Shown here piece after piece: positions 1-12,959 of a stretch of 64,000 bases of DNA. Where the stretch lies: positions 21,510,750 through 21,574,749 of the forward strand of contig JAQFVV010012396.1 of NCBI GenBank assembly GCA_028023455.1. Reading direction: 5' to 3'. Both the position numbers and the translations under genes were made by a program. Positions within the stretch are counted from its first letter, which is position 1; each line of letters begins with the position of its first letter. This stretch comes from Epiperipatus broadwayi. Its lineage: Eukaryota > Onychophora > Udeonychophora > Euonychophora > Peripatidae. The notes below the pieces were generated by a model, which saw only the letters and a program-made list of their open reading frames with translations, was not told the DNA's origin and did no database searches.

Positions 1-400
1 GTTTGTCCCTATGTACATGTTCCAAAGATGTTCTTTATGAACAATGCTATTAAAATATATATAAACTTTCCGTATTTACTGTTAATAAATGATTGAGTTT
101 GTATATTCAGACTTATTTATAAAATCATTTACTGCTGAACTACGAAGCACACTGTATGCAGTTAATAATCCGAATTGTTCATGATCTGTCATATTTTGTG
201 CATTCACCATGTTAGCAAAATATCTGTAAATATCTTTAAATTGGTACATCAATCCCACACAAGCTATAAATCACCCACTCAAAATTGTATCTGCTAAATT
301 AATTTATATAATGGGATTTCATAAGAAGAAATCCCAAGTTTTGTAAATAATTAATTAATACATTGCACAGGCTAAAACCTGCATTTATATATGTTATATA
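1..400. other. AT-rich stretch, nothing recognised
   Basis: No open frame, repeat or RNA signature was recognised here. The family A palindrome begins at its right edge. Confidence 0.5.
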
Positions 401-402
401 GG

Positions 403-1018
403 TGGAATTCGAACTCAGACTTTAACACGACCTACTACTCTCAGTGCCATCTCATATTGCTGACCCACCTGATCACACACATGTTGAAAAGATAAATAGT
501 CACCAATAAATGTACTTCATGCTAAACCAGCAATCATCAGTTGATCTAGATTACTATCCTTACACATATATATAATCAGTATTCAGCTTTATATTAAGAT
601 AGCCAATCTATATACTTTAATGGACAGGCTTCAAACTATTCCAACTCACAACTCTTTCCATTTCATTGAAAATCTGATGATGGAACGTTCAAAGCCCTTG
701 GCACTAACAATGAAATGGAAGGCTAAAGAGTTGTGAGTTGGAATAGTTTGAAGCCTGTCCATTAAAGTATATAGATTGGCTATCTTAATATAAAGCCAAA
801 TACTGATTATATATATATATACGATAATATAAAGCCAAATACTGATTATATATATGTGTGACGATAGTAATCTAGACCAACTGATGATTGCTGGTTTAGC
901 ATGAAATACATATATTGGTGATTATTTATCTTTTCAACATGTGTGTGACCAGGTGGGTCAGCAATATGCGATGGCACTAAGAGTGGTGGGTCGTGTGAAA
1001 GTCTGAGTTCAAGTCCCA
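403..1018. repeat. Family A SINE-like repeat, inverted dimer (palindrome)
   Basis: Two copies of family A face each other. The left arm (403-668) lies on the minus strand and the right arm (708-1018) on the plus strand, with a 39-base spacer. The arms meet at ccatttcattg / caatgaaatgg. The right arm carries a duplicated 'aatataaagccaaatactg' piece near 800-850. Both outer ends contain a tRNA-like head: a degenerate A box (atggcactgagag type) followed about 33 bases later by a B-box-like GAGTTCGAATTCC / GAGTTCAAGTCCC. The body holds signatures seen at the other family A loci: 'gaccaactgatgattgctgg' and 'agcctgtccattaaagta'. The palindrome and repeat family are seen directly; a tRNA-derived SINE origin is inferred from the box motifs. 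Confidence 0.8.
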
Positions 1019-1019
1019 T

Positions 1020-2680
1020 GTAAATAATTAATGTAACTGCAAGTGTAAAATACTTTAGTAATATCTATATATATGTTTTCTTTATATTATATTAAATTTA
1101 TATTTCTAATGAAAATCTTGTGTTTCTTTAGGTAATAGTTTAGCATTAATAAATATTATTTTAATGAATGTAATTCCTGGGCTACTTTTTGCATGATCAT
1201 CATCATCTTTTTGATCTTATGCTTTATTGCTGTGTTTCTGGATCTGGAATTAAAATAATTATGCTGTATCATTGGGATTGTTATTCATAGGGTCAGAGAC
1301 TCGAAGAATAGGCAAATAGGTTAGAATTCAGGATTACACCAGACCTGTGCATCTTGAGCATGATCAAATTTGAGATATGTTTGCTTGAATTTTTAATATT
1401 GTTGAGTGAGCAGACTGTTTTGACTGGTACAATAGACTTTGTATAATGGTATAAAAAGTTCACCAAAATATGTAACCATTCCAACAATATAATACTTTTA
1501 TCTATGATGAACTATATATAATTAATGGCATAATCTATATCTGAATAATAGACTTTATATATCAATTGTAGTGGTAGAAAACACCAAGATTACACAGATT
1601 ACAGTAGCTGGTAAAGGTTGCCACTAGGCAAATAGCCTATCATTAGACTGAAAACATTATTCTATGATCATAATGTTTATTTATATATGAAATATGACCA
1701 TGTAAGATTTTATAGTGTAATCTTTTGTAGACTCTAATTATTCTGGTAAATTCTGTTTTCAGAGGATGCAGTTGTTTTCAATACAATAGTTATATATTAA
1801 AGTAACAAGAGAGACATGCAAGTATGAATATACAATAGTCTCTATTATGCTTTACTTTTTTATATTTCCCATTTCGATCACCTCTAACTGCAATCCGAAG
1901 TAATTTGATCTATTTTAAAATAAATCACTTTCTAATTAATGCAATCACTTACCAATTGTTTAACAATTTAACATTATAATAATCTTTGCTGATGAAATAC
2001 ACCCATCACTAACCTATGGCCAACAAAGGTCAACTTTATTATTGGCATCCCACCCAAATAAGGGTGATTGCCTAAGTGTATTATATAATAGTGGGTTAAC
2101 TGTGTGTAGCTTAACTCAGAACCTCTTGATTAAATGTTTAATAATTTAATCTTAACTATTAAATGATGATATATGTGTCTTTTGTTTTCTTATGTCCATA
2201 GCTTTTATATCCACTTATTATCACATATGTGTCTTATGTTTCTTATGACTGGAATTTAAACTGACTATAACATACTTTTTATCTCTCCACAACTGAGCAG
2301 TTCACATTCATAAAATTAAAATCTACATACACATTAGTATAACAAAGATAATAAAAATATATAAAAAAATGAAATCAATATAAAAACTTACCCCCTCCAA
2401 AATTTATGTCAAAAATATTGAATAAATACTTCGAAATAACCCCATACTCTATTGTTGAAACATTTTACAAATCTATAATAGCTTATATACATAAAACACA
2501 ACTGATTGAGTCTATAATTGTATTTCACTGATCACAGTAGAAAAGTTCATTTTATAAATAGTTTATAATTACTCACTTGTTGATCTGCTGTTAATATGAA
2601 TTAATTTGAAGTTGACCACCCATTTCTCAAAATAATGGGCAGCTATCAATGAATCAAATTTAATCAGAAGTGTACAGTCC
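1020..2680. other. AT-rich stretch, no gene seen
   Basis: Only short AT-rich frames occur, and the 64-codon minus frame at 1293-1487 has no recognisable features. A 'GGGGGTAAGT'-like donor motif lies on the minus strand near 2390, but nothing coding was found next to it. Confidence 0.45.
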
Positions 2681-2689
2681 ATGGATTGA

Positions 2690-2880
2690 CATTTTTCTGT
2701 AAATTCTTGCATGAATCCCTAAGAGTTATTTCTTCTGGAAACACCCTTGGCTACCTGGCTGCCTTCATACATTTCTGGAGATGGAAATTCATTGGCATAT
2801 TTCAGGTGCGGCTTGGGAGATGGTTTTCCTCAGTAGAGATATCTTTGATTCTTTCTAGCCAGATAAACTTTTCATAGCAA
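2690..2880 (-). pseudogene. Coding-like remnant, unidentified
   Basis: This patch is less AT-rich than its surroundings. The minus strand has two consecutive coding-like frames joined by a shift. The first, at about 2816-2876, reads YEKFIWLERIKDISTEENH and then ends. The second, at about 2716-2808, reads HLKYANEFPSPEMYEGSQ and continues to a stop. Both are hydrophilic and have mixed codon use, unlike the poly-Phe/Leu/Ile frames that AT-rich DNA produces. A plus-strand frame of 63 codons at 2686-2877 also exists but looks hydrophobic and random. I do not recognise the protein. It could be a broken transposon protein or a decayed exon. Confidence 0.35.
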
Positions 2881-3189
2881 CTTACCACAGTCTTTCAATA
2901 AATAGTTTTCATAATCAATCTTTAAGCAAAAAAAGTATGATTTTTTCAACCTCCCCCCCCTCTCTTTCTCTGTGTTTTTAAGTAATTTTATTTTATGAGC
3001 AGAATTCTTATCTTTTTGATTTATTTTTAGCACAAATTAATCACTTAAATTTCTGTCCTTTTTAATTTTGGACCTTTTAATTTTAAAAAGTTTGTGATTA
3101 ATTAATGAAATTTACAATGAATAGACTCTTACAATACTTTTAATTACAAATTGGTATTTAGCTTGGGATTCAACAATAGAGTTTAACTA

Positions 3190-3335
3190 CAACATGGTTA
3201 TGTGTATCGGTGATATGAGATAGTATGGATAGTTGAAGGGTGCTTTGAAGTCCGAGTTCAAATTCCCTATATTTACAATTAGGTGCCAGGTATGTAAAGA
3301 GTGCCTGTATTTCCAATATTGATATAAATGTAGTT
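3190..3335 (+). repeat. Family A repeat, head fragment
   Basis: Holds 'gatatgagatagtatggata' and then a B-box-like 'GAGTTCAAATTCCC' at about 3259-3272. This matches the heads at 33.1 kb and 49.6 kb. The body of the repeat is missing. Confidence 0.6.
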
Positions 3336-3639
3336 GTATGTATTCTTACATAAATGTAAAAAATATTGTATGTAAATTTATTTATTAAAATCTATATGTG
3401 CATATACATAAATTTAATAAAATAAAAAAATTAGAATATTCATTCTAAATAATTTTTATTTGTGGTATTTTTATAGTGAATAGTGATTGGTAGTAACTTC
3501 TTTATTTGAATTATTTTTTGCTACTCTTGACTTTAAATTAAACATGATTTTACTGTATATTGTTATTTTTTAAAATAGAATTTATTGGTCAATTAGAAAT
3601 ACAATATGAATACAATGTTTTTTTTATGGATATCCAGTG

Positions 3640-6600
3640 TTGCTGTCTATGGTCAATCTTGTTTTTAAGCCTCCAGCGATACTTGGCTGAGCTTGAGGCT
3701 GCAAGGGATTGTTCATAATTGAGAGTTCTTGGATTTTTTGGGGGTGGAATGTTCAGGTTTTAGGCAACTGGTAAATTGCCCATGCATCATTAAATATTCC
3801 CATGGGAGCTACTATTTGGTTTCTTGTTTTAATTTTCTTTATGATCTTACAAAATGTAGATATTAAATCACAGTTATTATTTTTGAAGATTAATTGACAT
3901 CATAATAACCAGATAGCAAAAGTGATGAAAATTGTGATCCTGGTTACAGGAAAGTATCCTTTTATAATAGTGGCTTTAATTGAAAAAAATTTCTTAGGAT
4001 TAACTTTGGTACAAGCTGTGATGAATTTTCTAATAGGGTTAAAATATTGACATGTATGAAGGACATGTTTAATGGTCTCTTCTTCATGTTTGCAAAGTTG
4101 GACATGTCAAATCAATTTTGGTTAAACCCCTCTGCATGACCAAAAAATGATTTGTTGTCAGGGCAGTGAGAATTTAATTATGAAGTCCAAATGTTTGGAC
4201 TCCATATGCCAGTATCCAAACTTTTTTTATGATCTTCTTTATTGTAATTACCAGGGCAGGTGGGCCATTTGAGTCATTGTTTATAGCTAGGGTGTAAGCA
4301 CCCAAATAGGTGATTTTTTCTTTAAATGGGATAGGAGAGATTTGTGTAGTTTTTTAACATAGTCCCACATAGCATTGAGCCATTTACTTTTAAATGGTGG
4401 AGGAGAGTCCATAGGGTTCAGTAAAGGAAAAATTGATTGTTCAGAAGTATATAATTTAAGGATTGTATCATGTTAATTGTTCTCTGTAAATAATAGGTAG
4501 AGACTGAGTGGAGGGCCAAACCATTAAGCTTTTTAGGCCTATGAACTTTATGCAAGCTTATTGCTATTATTTTATATCTCTATATTATCCTCAAGCAAAT
4601 AGAATTTATTTTATTCTGGAAGCTTTTGGTGAGACGAAAGGCAGGTAAGAAATAATTTATACAAGGGAAAAACAATATGTTTAAAAAGGAGGTTTTCCCC
4701 AGAAGGGACAGTTATATTCTAGAGAGAGAGTCCACTACTTTCTTGGTGAAGGTAAGATTTGACTCTTGAAGGTCATGTCTCATAGCAGAAGGTGACTTGA
4801 ATGTGGTTCTGCTGTGAAAAAAGAGGGAACCTTTTTTTCCGAACAGATGTTCCAGGTTGCTGATTTTTGTAGGTCGAGCTTAAAAGCATAAATTTGTGAG
4901 TAATTTTTGATGATTTTTTTCAGTGATGCAAGGTCTTTCTTCCCTGAGAGATAGATGACTATGTCATCCATGAAGTAAATATGATGGACTTCCTCCCCTA
5001 GAGCTGGGACAAAAATTCCAGGTATTTTTAGTTCTATCTGCCTTAATAGAGGAATTCAGAAAGCAATAAAACAGAGGGAACTAAGGGTGATCTCTGGGGA
5101 ATAGATAGATGAGGCCCAAACCTGTCAAAAGACATCCATTTAGTGATGTGAAAACAGATCTATTAAGAATTAAATTTCCAATGATTCTAATATGTACATC
5201 TTGAACTGAGTATTCACAGAAAGTCTGGAGAAGAATAGAGAACTTAACAGAGTCAAATGCTAAGGGAAGGTCTAACTGGATTGCAATTGGTCTGGATTTT
5301 TTGGAGTTTCTGACATGGTCTGTAAGTAGTAAGAATCCAGATATTGCTTGATTTGTTGAGGTTCCATTCCTTGAAAATTGGGAGGTGAAAATGTTTTGGA
5401 ATATTTGATCTTGTATTTTATCTTTTATTCTTGATTCTGTTGTTTTAATTGAAAGGGGAATCATGGAAATGGGGCATTTAATTCAGATGAGAGTTTTTTT
5501 CTTGAGGAAGGGAACCAATGAAATAGGGTATAGATCATTGAAGTTGCAGAAGTCTTCCACTAAAATATTGATCATTCCAAGAATTATTGGAGTGATAAAA
5601 TGACTTAGATATATAAGGACAAACTTTGAAATACTATGCAGACCAGTGTGTATATGCTTTGAAAATGATTTTAATTTGTCAAGAATTATTTTTTCAGTAA
5701 TACCATGCTCAATGGTATCTATTTGAGTGTTCCATATTTGTCCAATTTAGAATTTGGCATTTTGTAATTTCTTTTTAAAGAATTGATGAATTTTTGTAAT
5801 CATTATTGGACCTGCATAGCATTTCTGGTCGTTGGCAATTATAGATGGTGTAGAATATTTTTTCCAGCACCAATAGCCCATTGTAAATAACCCTGTGTCC
5901 AATTGTGTTGATTGGTTAGGTAGATCCTGGCCCTCTTAGTTGCTATGTATTCCCCAAGGGCCCTCTATCTATCATGATATTGAGTTTTAAGATACATGAT
6001 TGTTTGAAAGTTTTTGTCTTGTAGAGTCGGGTTGGTGAGACACTGCCCTATGTCATCAAGTCCTTTGAATAATTTATTTGGGCCTAAAGTCTTTTTGGTA
6101 TGGATGTCTTTCAAGGTGGCTATAGTCTGAGCAAGCAATAACCATGCTTCAATGGATGGATGAGAAAGAATTTCTACTTTGTTATATAGAATGTAGAGTT
6201 CTGAAAAAATGATTCAGTTGTGGTCACTTTATTGAACATCCTAATTGTATGATTGTGATTTATTTGTGTTGGGTATCTGCTATCAAAGTCAAGTTTTATT
6301 TCTATTGCCAAGTGATCTGAAAAGACTGCCAAGGTTAAATGGGCTTCAATTAAGTGATGTAGTTTAGATGTATAATACATGAAAACAATGAGAGTTCTTG
6401 TGGATTTCATATAAAATGAGAAAGAATTTGATGGGAAGAATCCTTCTCTACATAACATTATATTGTTGATAAGATGAAAGTATTTGTGATTAAATCCAGA
6501 GTATGTCATATTGAAGTCCCCAAATAAAATGGTGGGGGGAAGAATTGGTATAAAGTGTGGAGTTGATTATGTGAGTGATATTGAGTACTATTGACAGAGA

Positions 6601-6950
6601 ATTTCTTATGTAGATGTAGAGTCCAATGTGAAAGTTAACTATAAGGATTGCATTGCTTACGTATAAAATTTTTACACCAGAAGGTGAAAGTCTTTTGCTA
6701 ATTAAAAAAGCTTCACCTGAGCACACTGAGGTAGAGATAAAATGATGAAATGGACTGAATTCTTCAAGTAATTGGTTGAGTCTGTGATTGGAATGAGAAT
6801 GGATTTTCATCTCAGATAGACATAGTATATGTGGAGGCAAGAAGGCTTGCAGTTCTTTATCATGAACATACAGGGAATTTAGGTCTTGTATATTAATGCC
6901 TTTCATCAACAAGTGCATTGCAATTAAACATGTCAAAAGCAAAAGCAAAT
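3640..6950 (-). pseudogene. LINE ORF2 remnant: endonuclease plus reverse transcriptase
   Basis: This codes for a self-mobilisation polyprotein, APE-like endonuclease then RT, now inactive. At 6948-6490 the protein reads PPHILCLSEMKIHS, matching the endonuclease catalytic-Glu motif. At about 6300-6340 VFSDHLAIEIKL matches the conserved SDH motif. Linker sequence without most stops runs through 5800-6170. RT fingers appear as PISLVPFLKK near 5500, the palm as IAIQLDLPLAFDSV near 5255-5295, and the catalytic YxDD box as YFMDDIVIYLS near 4945-4980. A CCHC-like tail, HEEETIKHVLHTC, lies near 4045-4095, and coherent coding continues to about 3640 (KYRWRLKNKIDHRQQ). About 1100 codons is near the usual ORF2 length. 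Frameshifts and stops separate the blocks. Confidence 0.85.
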
Positions 6951-7439
6951 GAGTAATTAATCATTCTGGTAGCAGGTGGAATTCCATAGTTAGCCTCCAC
7001 GATCAATGTCTAGATTATTATTATTGATTTGATTGTATTGATATTGTATTGCTGGAGTACCTGTTATAATTGATAGGCTGTTCTCATTCAAATACGAAAG
7101 CTCCATTTCATGGACTTGATTGTCACAGGATCAGTCATCAACCCCATCTGTTGATGTTAAGAAATTTTTCTGTTTTTTGTCTTTTTTATTTCTTGGTTTT
7201 GTTAAATTTGGATTTTGAGTGTGAATTTTAATTTGATCATGACTAGTATCCGAAGATGAATTATTATCATCCTGTTGAGAACTACTTGATTCTATTGTTT
7301 TTCTTTTTATGGCTTTGATCTTCATGAATGATAGAATGATCATTTTCTTTCATTGGGTTATGGTTTGTTTGTGATGTTTCTACCTCACTTGTTTCCTTGC
7401 CATCAGAGGGGTCACCATCCAAGGTATGATTTCCCCTGT

Positions 7440-8135
7440 TGTCTCCATTTGTTCATCTCTTTTCAAAACTTGTTTGTTCTGAGTGTGGTGAGGAGGCTTA
7501 TCTTTGACATGTCCAACTCCTTTTCATAAGTTGCATTTGTCATTTTTTCTCTGGATGTTTTGGCACTTTTTGCAAATATGAGTTGGAGATTGTTTAATGA
7601 GGTGGCTTCTGTCCCCACAGAGAAAACACTGAGGTGTAATGCCATGGAATGATAAGTAAATTGAGCATTATTTCTCTGCAAGGACCAAAGGAATATCAAA
7701 TGGCAATATATTTTTATGAAGGGTTGATATAAAAGATGCATTGTTGTATAAGATTTTTATTTCTGAACATTTTCCTCGTAGAAATTTGAAATTTTCTACC
7801 TTCCCAAATTGATCTAGTAAGCTTTGAAAATTTTGTTGTGAAAAATGAATATGACAATTCCTTGACAATCCAATAAGCTTTGATTGCTTTCTCATATCAA
7901 TGATAATGAGTAATTTTCCATTTAAAGTACAGTGGTTGTTTCTATAAGCTTGTAGAATTGATTCACAAATTCAACAATGAAATAGCATTTGTATGGGTGA
8001 TAAAGAATTCTATTGATTACATTACTAAGATATTGTTCCTTAATCATGGCAAAGAATTCATCTACTGGAAAAGTAAAGAATTGACATTTTTTATTTGTGG
8101 TAGTTAAAATTAATGAGAACTCATTGTTAAAATCA
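7440..8135 (-). pseudogene. LINE ORF1 remnant with zinc knuckles
   Basis: This is the nucleic-acid-binding first ORF of the same element. The N-terminal part (about 8130-7960) includes VDEFFAMIKEQYLSNVINR. The middle (7895-7668) includes QSLLDQFGKVENFKFLRGKC, whose 'FGxV' pattern resembles an RRM-like fold. The C-terminal part reads ITPQCFLCGDRSHLIK, a C-x2-C-x4-H knuckle, near 7585-7640, followed by HICKKCQ and a second knuckle (KCNL-stop-KGVGH) whose second Cys codon has become a stop. Stops occur near 7935 and 7668 and in the second knuckle. Residues are seen directly; the ORF1 role is inferred from position upstream of the endonuclease/RT. Confidence 0.75.
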
Positions 8136-8149
8136 TTAAAGTTTTATAT

Positions 8150-8610
8150 ATTAGTATTTAAAATTTACTCATTATATGCTTAAGTATTAGAATGTTTAAA
8201 AAGTAAATTGCACTCCACCTGTACCTAAGATTTTTTTTTGCTTTTGAATTTGTACTTGCAATTATCAGTATCAATTTAGATATATACACACACTTAAGAT
8301 TATATCTATCAAGTCCAGCACACAATGAAATTGATTACATTAGAATTATTTTTACTGTATATTTCTACCCACTGGCAATAAATATAGTAATATTAACAAT
8401 TTAAAGATTTAAAAAAATGCAAAGAGCACCTGGGTTTTAATTGTTGTGAAAATTATTGTTTTTCCTTCACTGTTTTTTTTTTCTGTAAAAAGATACTGAA
8501 AGGATCTTTAACAATGCAGACAAATAAGACTGATTACTTTCTATCTATTTGCCTTTCTACATCTCTGCCTTCTTATCTATATTTCCTTTACATATACTTG
8601 CATCTATAAT
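8150..8610. other. AT-rich stretch
   Basis: Nothing recognised apart from T and A runs. It becomes pyrimidine-rich (ctatctatttgcctttctac) toward the microsatellite. Confidence 0.4.
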
Positions 8611-8624
8611 ATGCATTTAATCTA

Positions 8625-8957
<333 letters not shown>

Positions 8958-8999
8958 TCGAGCATCAATTCATCCATCTACTTAGTCATTTACTGACAC

Positions 9000-10750
9000 A
9001 GTGCATCTATATACTTGGCCATCTATAAATCAAGTGCACTAATTTAAAATTAAAATTACTAGCCGTAATCACTACCAACAATTTTCATCTGAAAAAATGC
9101 TATTCATGTGATTATATATATATATGTGTGTGTATAAACTCAGTACATGTATTAATAATATTAACATAATTTGTTGCTGATGTAAGTTAATATTGAGCTG
9201 TGATCTCTATAGTTAAAATTACTTGTTGCAGACTAAAATAATCTTTAATTATGTATGTCTAAGAGCACTTACATGCTAAGACTTATAAGGCAGTGTTAAA
9301 GTTTCAGATTTAAAAATCAAAGATGCCTGGCTGAGTAAATTTAAAAAAAAATCCATTTGATTAGTTGAATGCTATGTTGTGCTTATTCTTCTATTTGGAT
9401 TCTCGAATATCTCATGATCTCCCAAACAACTCTATGCTATTGTAAGCACGAAAACTATGATAGAAATATAATTGATATAAATATGTTATTACTAAAAAAA
9501 ATCTACTAGTTGAATATATCTTGCAGTGGTAATTAATCAATGAAAAAAAAAATTGAAATTCTTCCAAATTCAGAAAGGTACATTATTATTATATATACAC
9601 AGCGTATATTGACATTGATGTTGTAAATGCTTTAAATAGAGCTATTAAAAATAAAGATAATTAAAATAATTTTTTTTTAAATAATTTAAATGAAAACTTT
9701 AAAAAAAATACTATATGTAATAGAAAAGAAAGCTGAAATACAAAAATATTTTATCTTATCTTTTATAAATGATTTCAACTACGCATTGTTCAATTTCTAT
9801 CTTTCAACAGCCTTCCATCTGGATCCTTAGCCCATTCTTATACAAAAATAAGCTATAAATAAACTTTCCTCACTGGTGCACCTGGCATTTTTCAATTCTA
9901 GTTTCCTCTTATCTTCCAATTTTTAATCTAAGAATCACACTAAAATATCATGACCCTTAAACAATTTCTTAAAGCAGAAAAAAATACTACTATGTATATG
10001 TTATTATAATTATTAAAGTTACAAATATATTTATTGTTCTTTCTTTGACACCCGTGTGTTCTCAGTTCGGGGTCAATATCTCTCCTTTATTTTTTAACAA
10101 CTAAAAATATACGACGTAAAGTATTGCCAGATGGGATATTTAAAAAAAGTTGTTTGAAAAAAAACATTTACAAACACTTTATCATACTTATAAAATAATT
10201 GAATTGTAAACCTTTTAAGGATTTATACTATTAAAAAAAATTCAAACAAAGTACAGATTATTTTTGTTTGTTGTTAAGCGTTGAATAATTTTGTTAATTT
10301 TAAAGATGTGCGTTTGAATAAGAAACAAAATTGTATATAAAATGTCTTATTAACAGTCAGAATTTTGTTTTAATGCCATAGAGTTTAGAAGCAGTTAGCT
10401 CCATGGGAAAATAATTTTGCTAATGATTAATACAATAATCATATCTGTTGTACTAATTGAAAGAACTCTACTAATGGATCCTACAAAATAGAATGTATCT
10501 TGGTTCTTGTGAGTGTTCCGGTAAACTAAAATATCAGTCTATATTTTTGTTAAATATACAGTGTTGAGGGTCTGCAATCTACCGAAGATGTGTTTGTTGT
10601 TAAATTAAAACTAAATTAATAAATCGATTGTTAAATTAATAAAAATGAATAAATGCTAGTAAATTTTCATTAAGAAGCTTTATTTCACTTTTTTTATATT
10701 TTACTTATAATAATCTATAAATAGACCTTCCTTTATAAGCTTGTATTTAT
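9000..10750. other. AT-rich stretch, no gene seen
   Basis: Contains a short TA/TG run near 9111-9135. No protein or RNA signature was recognised. Confidence 0.45.
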
Positions 10751-10754
10751 AGAA

Positions 10755-10908
10755 ATGTAATATAGAGAGCGTACCAATAGCTCAAACAAGCTCATAATTG
10801 ATAAGTGCAGTAAGAGAAAATATTTAAAATCTCTATTTGGAACATTCTTATCCCCAGACCAACTGGTTTCGAGCTTATGGCTCATAATGTGGGAAACCAC
10901 AAGACAGT
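10755..10908 (+). repeat. Family C repeat fragment (core shared with family B)
   Basis: Holds 'gtaccaatagctcaaacaag' and then 'tccccagaccaactggtttc' followed by a gagcttatggctcataatg piece. This matches the arms of the palindrome at 57.85-58.22 kb and the repeat entering at the window end. The 'ccagactagtttctgg'-like core is also the centre of family B. Confidence 0.55.
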
Positions 10909-10909
10909 C

Positions 10910-12440
10910 TTAACATTGATATACTTTGGTTCAATTCAGTTTCCTTTTGACTGCAGTTTTTTTTTTTTGTAAATTGTCATAGTAATAAAAAATTACGATC
11001 TTCCTGTCACCGAACATAATGCAATGGACTATACCTAAAAGTATGAAACACTGCAAAATTTGTGTTAATGACAATGATATGATTGCATGCCTCTAATATG
11101 AATAAAGTGTACATATTGTATTTATATTTTTTCCTCCATTTTTTATTAATAAGTTAATCAAAAAAAAAAAAAACAATAAACTGTAAATATTGTAATTAAT
11201 TTTTCCACAATTTCTCTTTTTTAAAATAACAATTCTAAGAGAAAGTAATAAAATCTCCACACATGCACTAGTAAATATTTCTTGACTATTTACATTAAAA
11301 ATAAAAGTAATAAAAAATTAAATAATAAATATGACATTTCCTAGCAGGTATTTTTTGTAAACATTTTTGGAGGGCACAGAAACTGTAGATTTATCAAAAA
11401 ATATGGGCTGTCATTTTGGTTTCTAGGAAAACTCACAAATCTTAAGGCCAATAATATTTTTAGGTATATATTTAAAAAACAAACAAACCATAAAGTAAAG
11501 TATCATTGTTTCTATTAGTTGATTGATAACGGTAGGTCTCAGTATTATAAATATTAGATAAATCAGGGGAAAGTGCTGCATTACATATTTCTTAAAAATA
11601 CATCTAAGAAATATAATTACCAGAGATAAATTTCCAGTTGTTTTTCCATCAGTAAGGAGTATTTGTACTTACAACTCTAGAAGCAGTATAAAGCTTTGTA
11701 TATAGCATAATAGCAGTCTTTGGAATAGGGTATATCAAAATTGCAAAGAGTCAATAATATCTACAGTTAATATAAAGTGAAGGCTTTTATTATTAATGAT
11801 ATATAAGTGTTGGATAATGTCAATTTTATACAACTGTATAAGAGTATTAATTGTTGTTTAAAATTTTATGGTGTTTAAATCTTATATTATTAGCTTGGCT
11901 AGTATAAAAATGGAAGGTGAGTACTGCATAGATAAGAGGAAATCCAATATTTTTTTATTAAACTGATGAAGATCAATGTTTAAAAAGTAATCTGAGAAAT
12001 TGGCTATAATAAATGGATTTAGTAATACTTGATCTTACTATAGATATCTTTGGAGTAGAATACATTCAGTATTCTTTCTAATGCTGATGTTGAAGTAATC
12101 AAAGAAAATCATATGCAACTTTGATTTGTAGCAGTCGTATATTAGTAAAGGAACTTTTAAACAATCCAAAGGAATTACAAAGAAACTTTCCAGTAATATC
12201 TTATAGAAATCATGAAAAAAAAAACAATACTCACCAGACTTTCCAATTGTTGAGTAATGAAGTTTTGAACTTTTTCCCATTATTGATTTATTCTCTAATT
12301 AAAGTTTGATAGATATTCATTTTTGATTGATATTCAATACATAGCTGGATTGGCTATAAACCAGTTACCTGAAAAAAACATATGCTTATTAAAAACATTT
12401 TTAAGTTTCCTTGGTCCAGATTTAAATCCAGGTGTTTACT
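10910..12440. other. AT-rich stretch, no gene seen
   Basis: Contains an A13 run near 11160 and many short AT-rich frames. The 80- and 62-codon frames near 12.04-12.31 kb overlap on opposite strands and have no recognisable content. Confidence 0.45.
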
Positions 12441-12444
12441 ACAG

Positions 12445-12945
12445 ATGGAAACATAATGGATAAAACTGGTGTGATTTTGGTAGAAATAACTTAATATTAA
12501 AAGGGAATATGCCTACTGGTTTGAAAAGGAATGTTTTTAATAAATGTTTTATGAGTTCTTACTTATGGATCAGAAATTTGATCACTTAACAATAGATAAA
12601 TACAGATGCTTCAAACCGTTCAATGAAATATAGAGAGTTCATGATAGGAGTTATATGAAAAGGTTGAAAATGAAATACATGGGTAAGAAAACAAACAGAT
12701 GTTATGGACATCTTTGAAAGAATTAAGAGACTGAAGTGGAATTGAGATGGATATATTGCTAGAAAAGATGATAATTGATGGACAGTTGAAATCTCAAACT
12801 GTATTCCAAGAGATCATAAAAAACACAAAAAGAGATACTACATATTATATGTATAGATGAAATAAAGAAAAGTGCAGGAGAGATGTCAAGAAGATGGATT
12901 GAACATGGGGAGACCTTCATCTTACAGTAAATTGATAATGGCTGC
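12445..12945 (+). pseudogene. RTE/CR1-like LINE C-terminal fragment
   Basis: Three drifting frames match the end of an endonuclease-reverse transcriptase polyprotein. VLTYGSEI lies near 12555-12580. The sequence corresponding to the 'RKQTGV(I/M)DI' block lies near 12685-12715, and MRWNKEKCRRDVKKMD near 12857-12905. The nucleotide sequence is alignable with the copy at 56.55-57.10 kb, for example 'ggtagaaataacttaatatt' against 'ggtagaaatagcttaatatt'. Many stops are present and the domain upstream of this tail is absent. The family assignment rests on the characteristic 'LTYGSETW' and 'RKQTGVIDIIERIK' type motifs. Confidence 0.75.
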
Positions 12946-12959
12946 TGATATATCTGCAT

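Larger units (their letters stand above)
3615..8140 (-). mobile_element. Degenerate non-LTR retrotransposon (LINE), two-ORF type
   Basis: One decayed LINE reads leftward: ORF1 (about 8135-7440), then endonuclease (6950-6174), reverse transcriptase (about 6170-4780) and a C-terminal zinc-like domain to about 3640. An 8-base T run at 3618-3625, an A run on the element's strand, may be what is left of the 3' tail. Total length is about 4.5 kb, with many stops and frameshifts. An ORF1 with zinc knuckles followed by an APE-type endonuclease fits the L1/Tx1, I or Jockey groups; the clade was not determined. No target-site duplication was found. Confidence 0.85.

Noticed and set aside
7131-7343. 70-codon Lys/Ser/Asp-rich minus frame as a separate gene
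   Set aside because: Sits between the ORF1 knuckles and the endonuclease of the LINE; it is most likely the end of ORF1 or the inter-ORF region.
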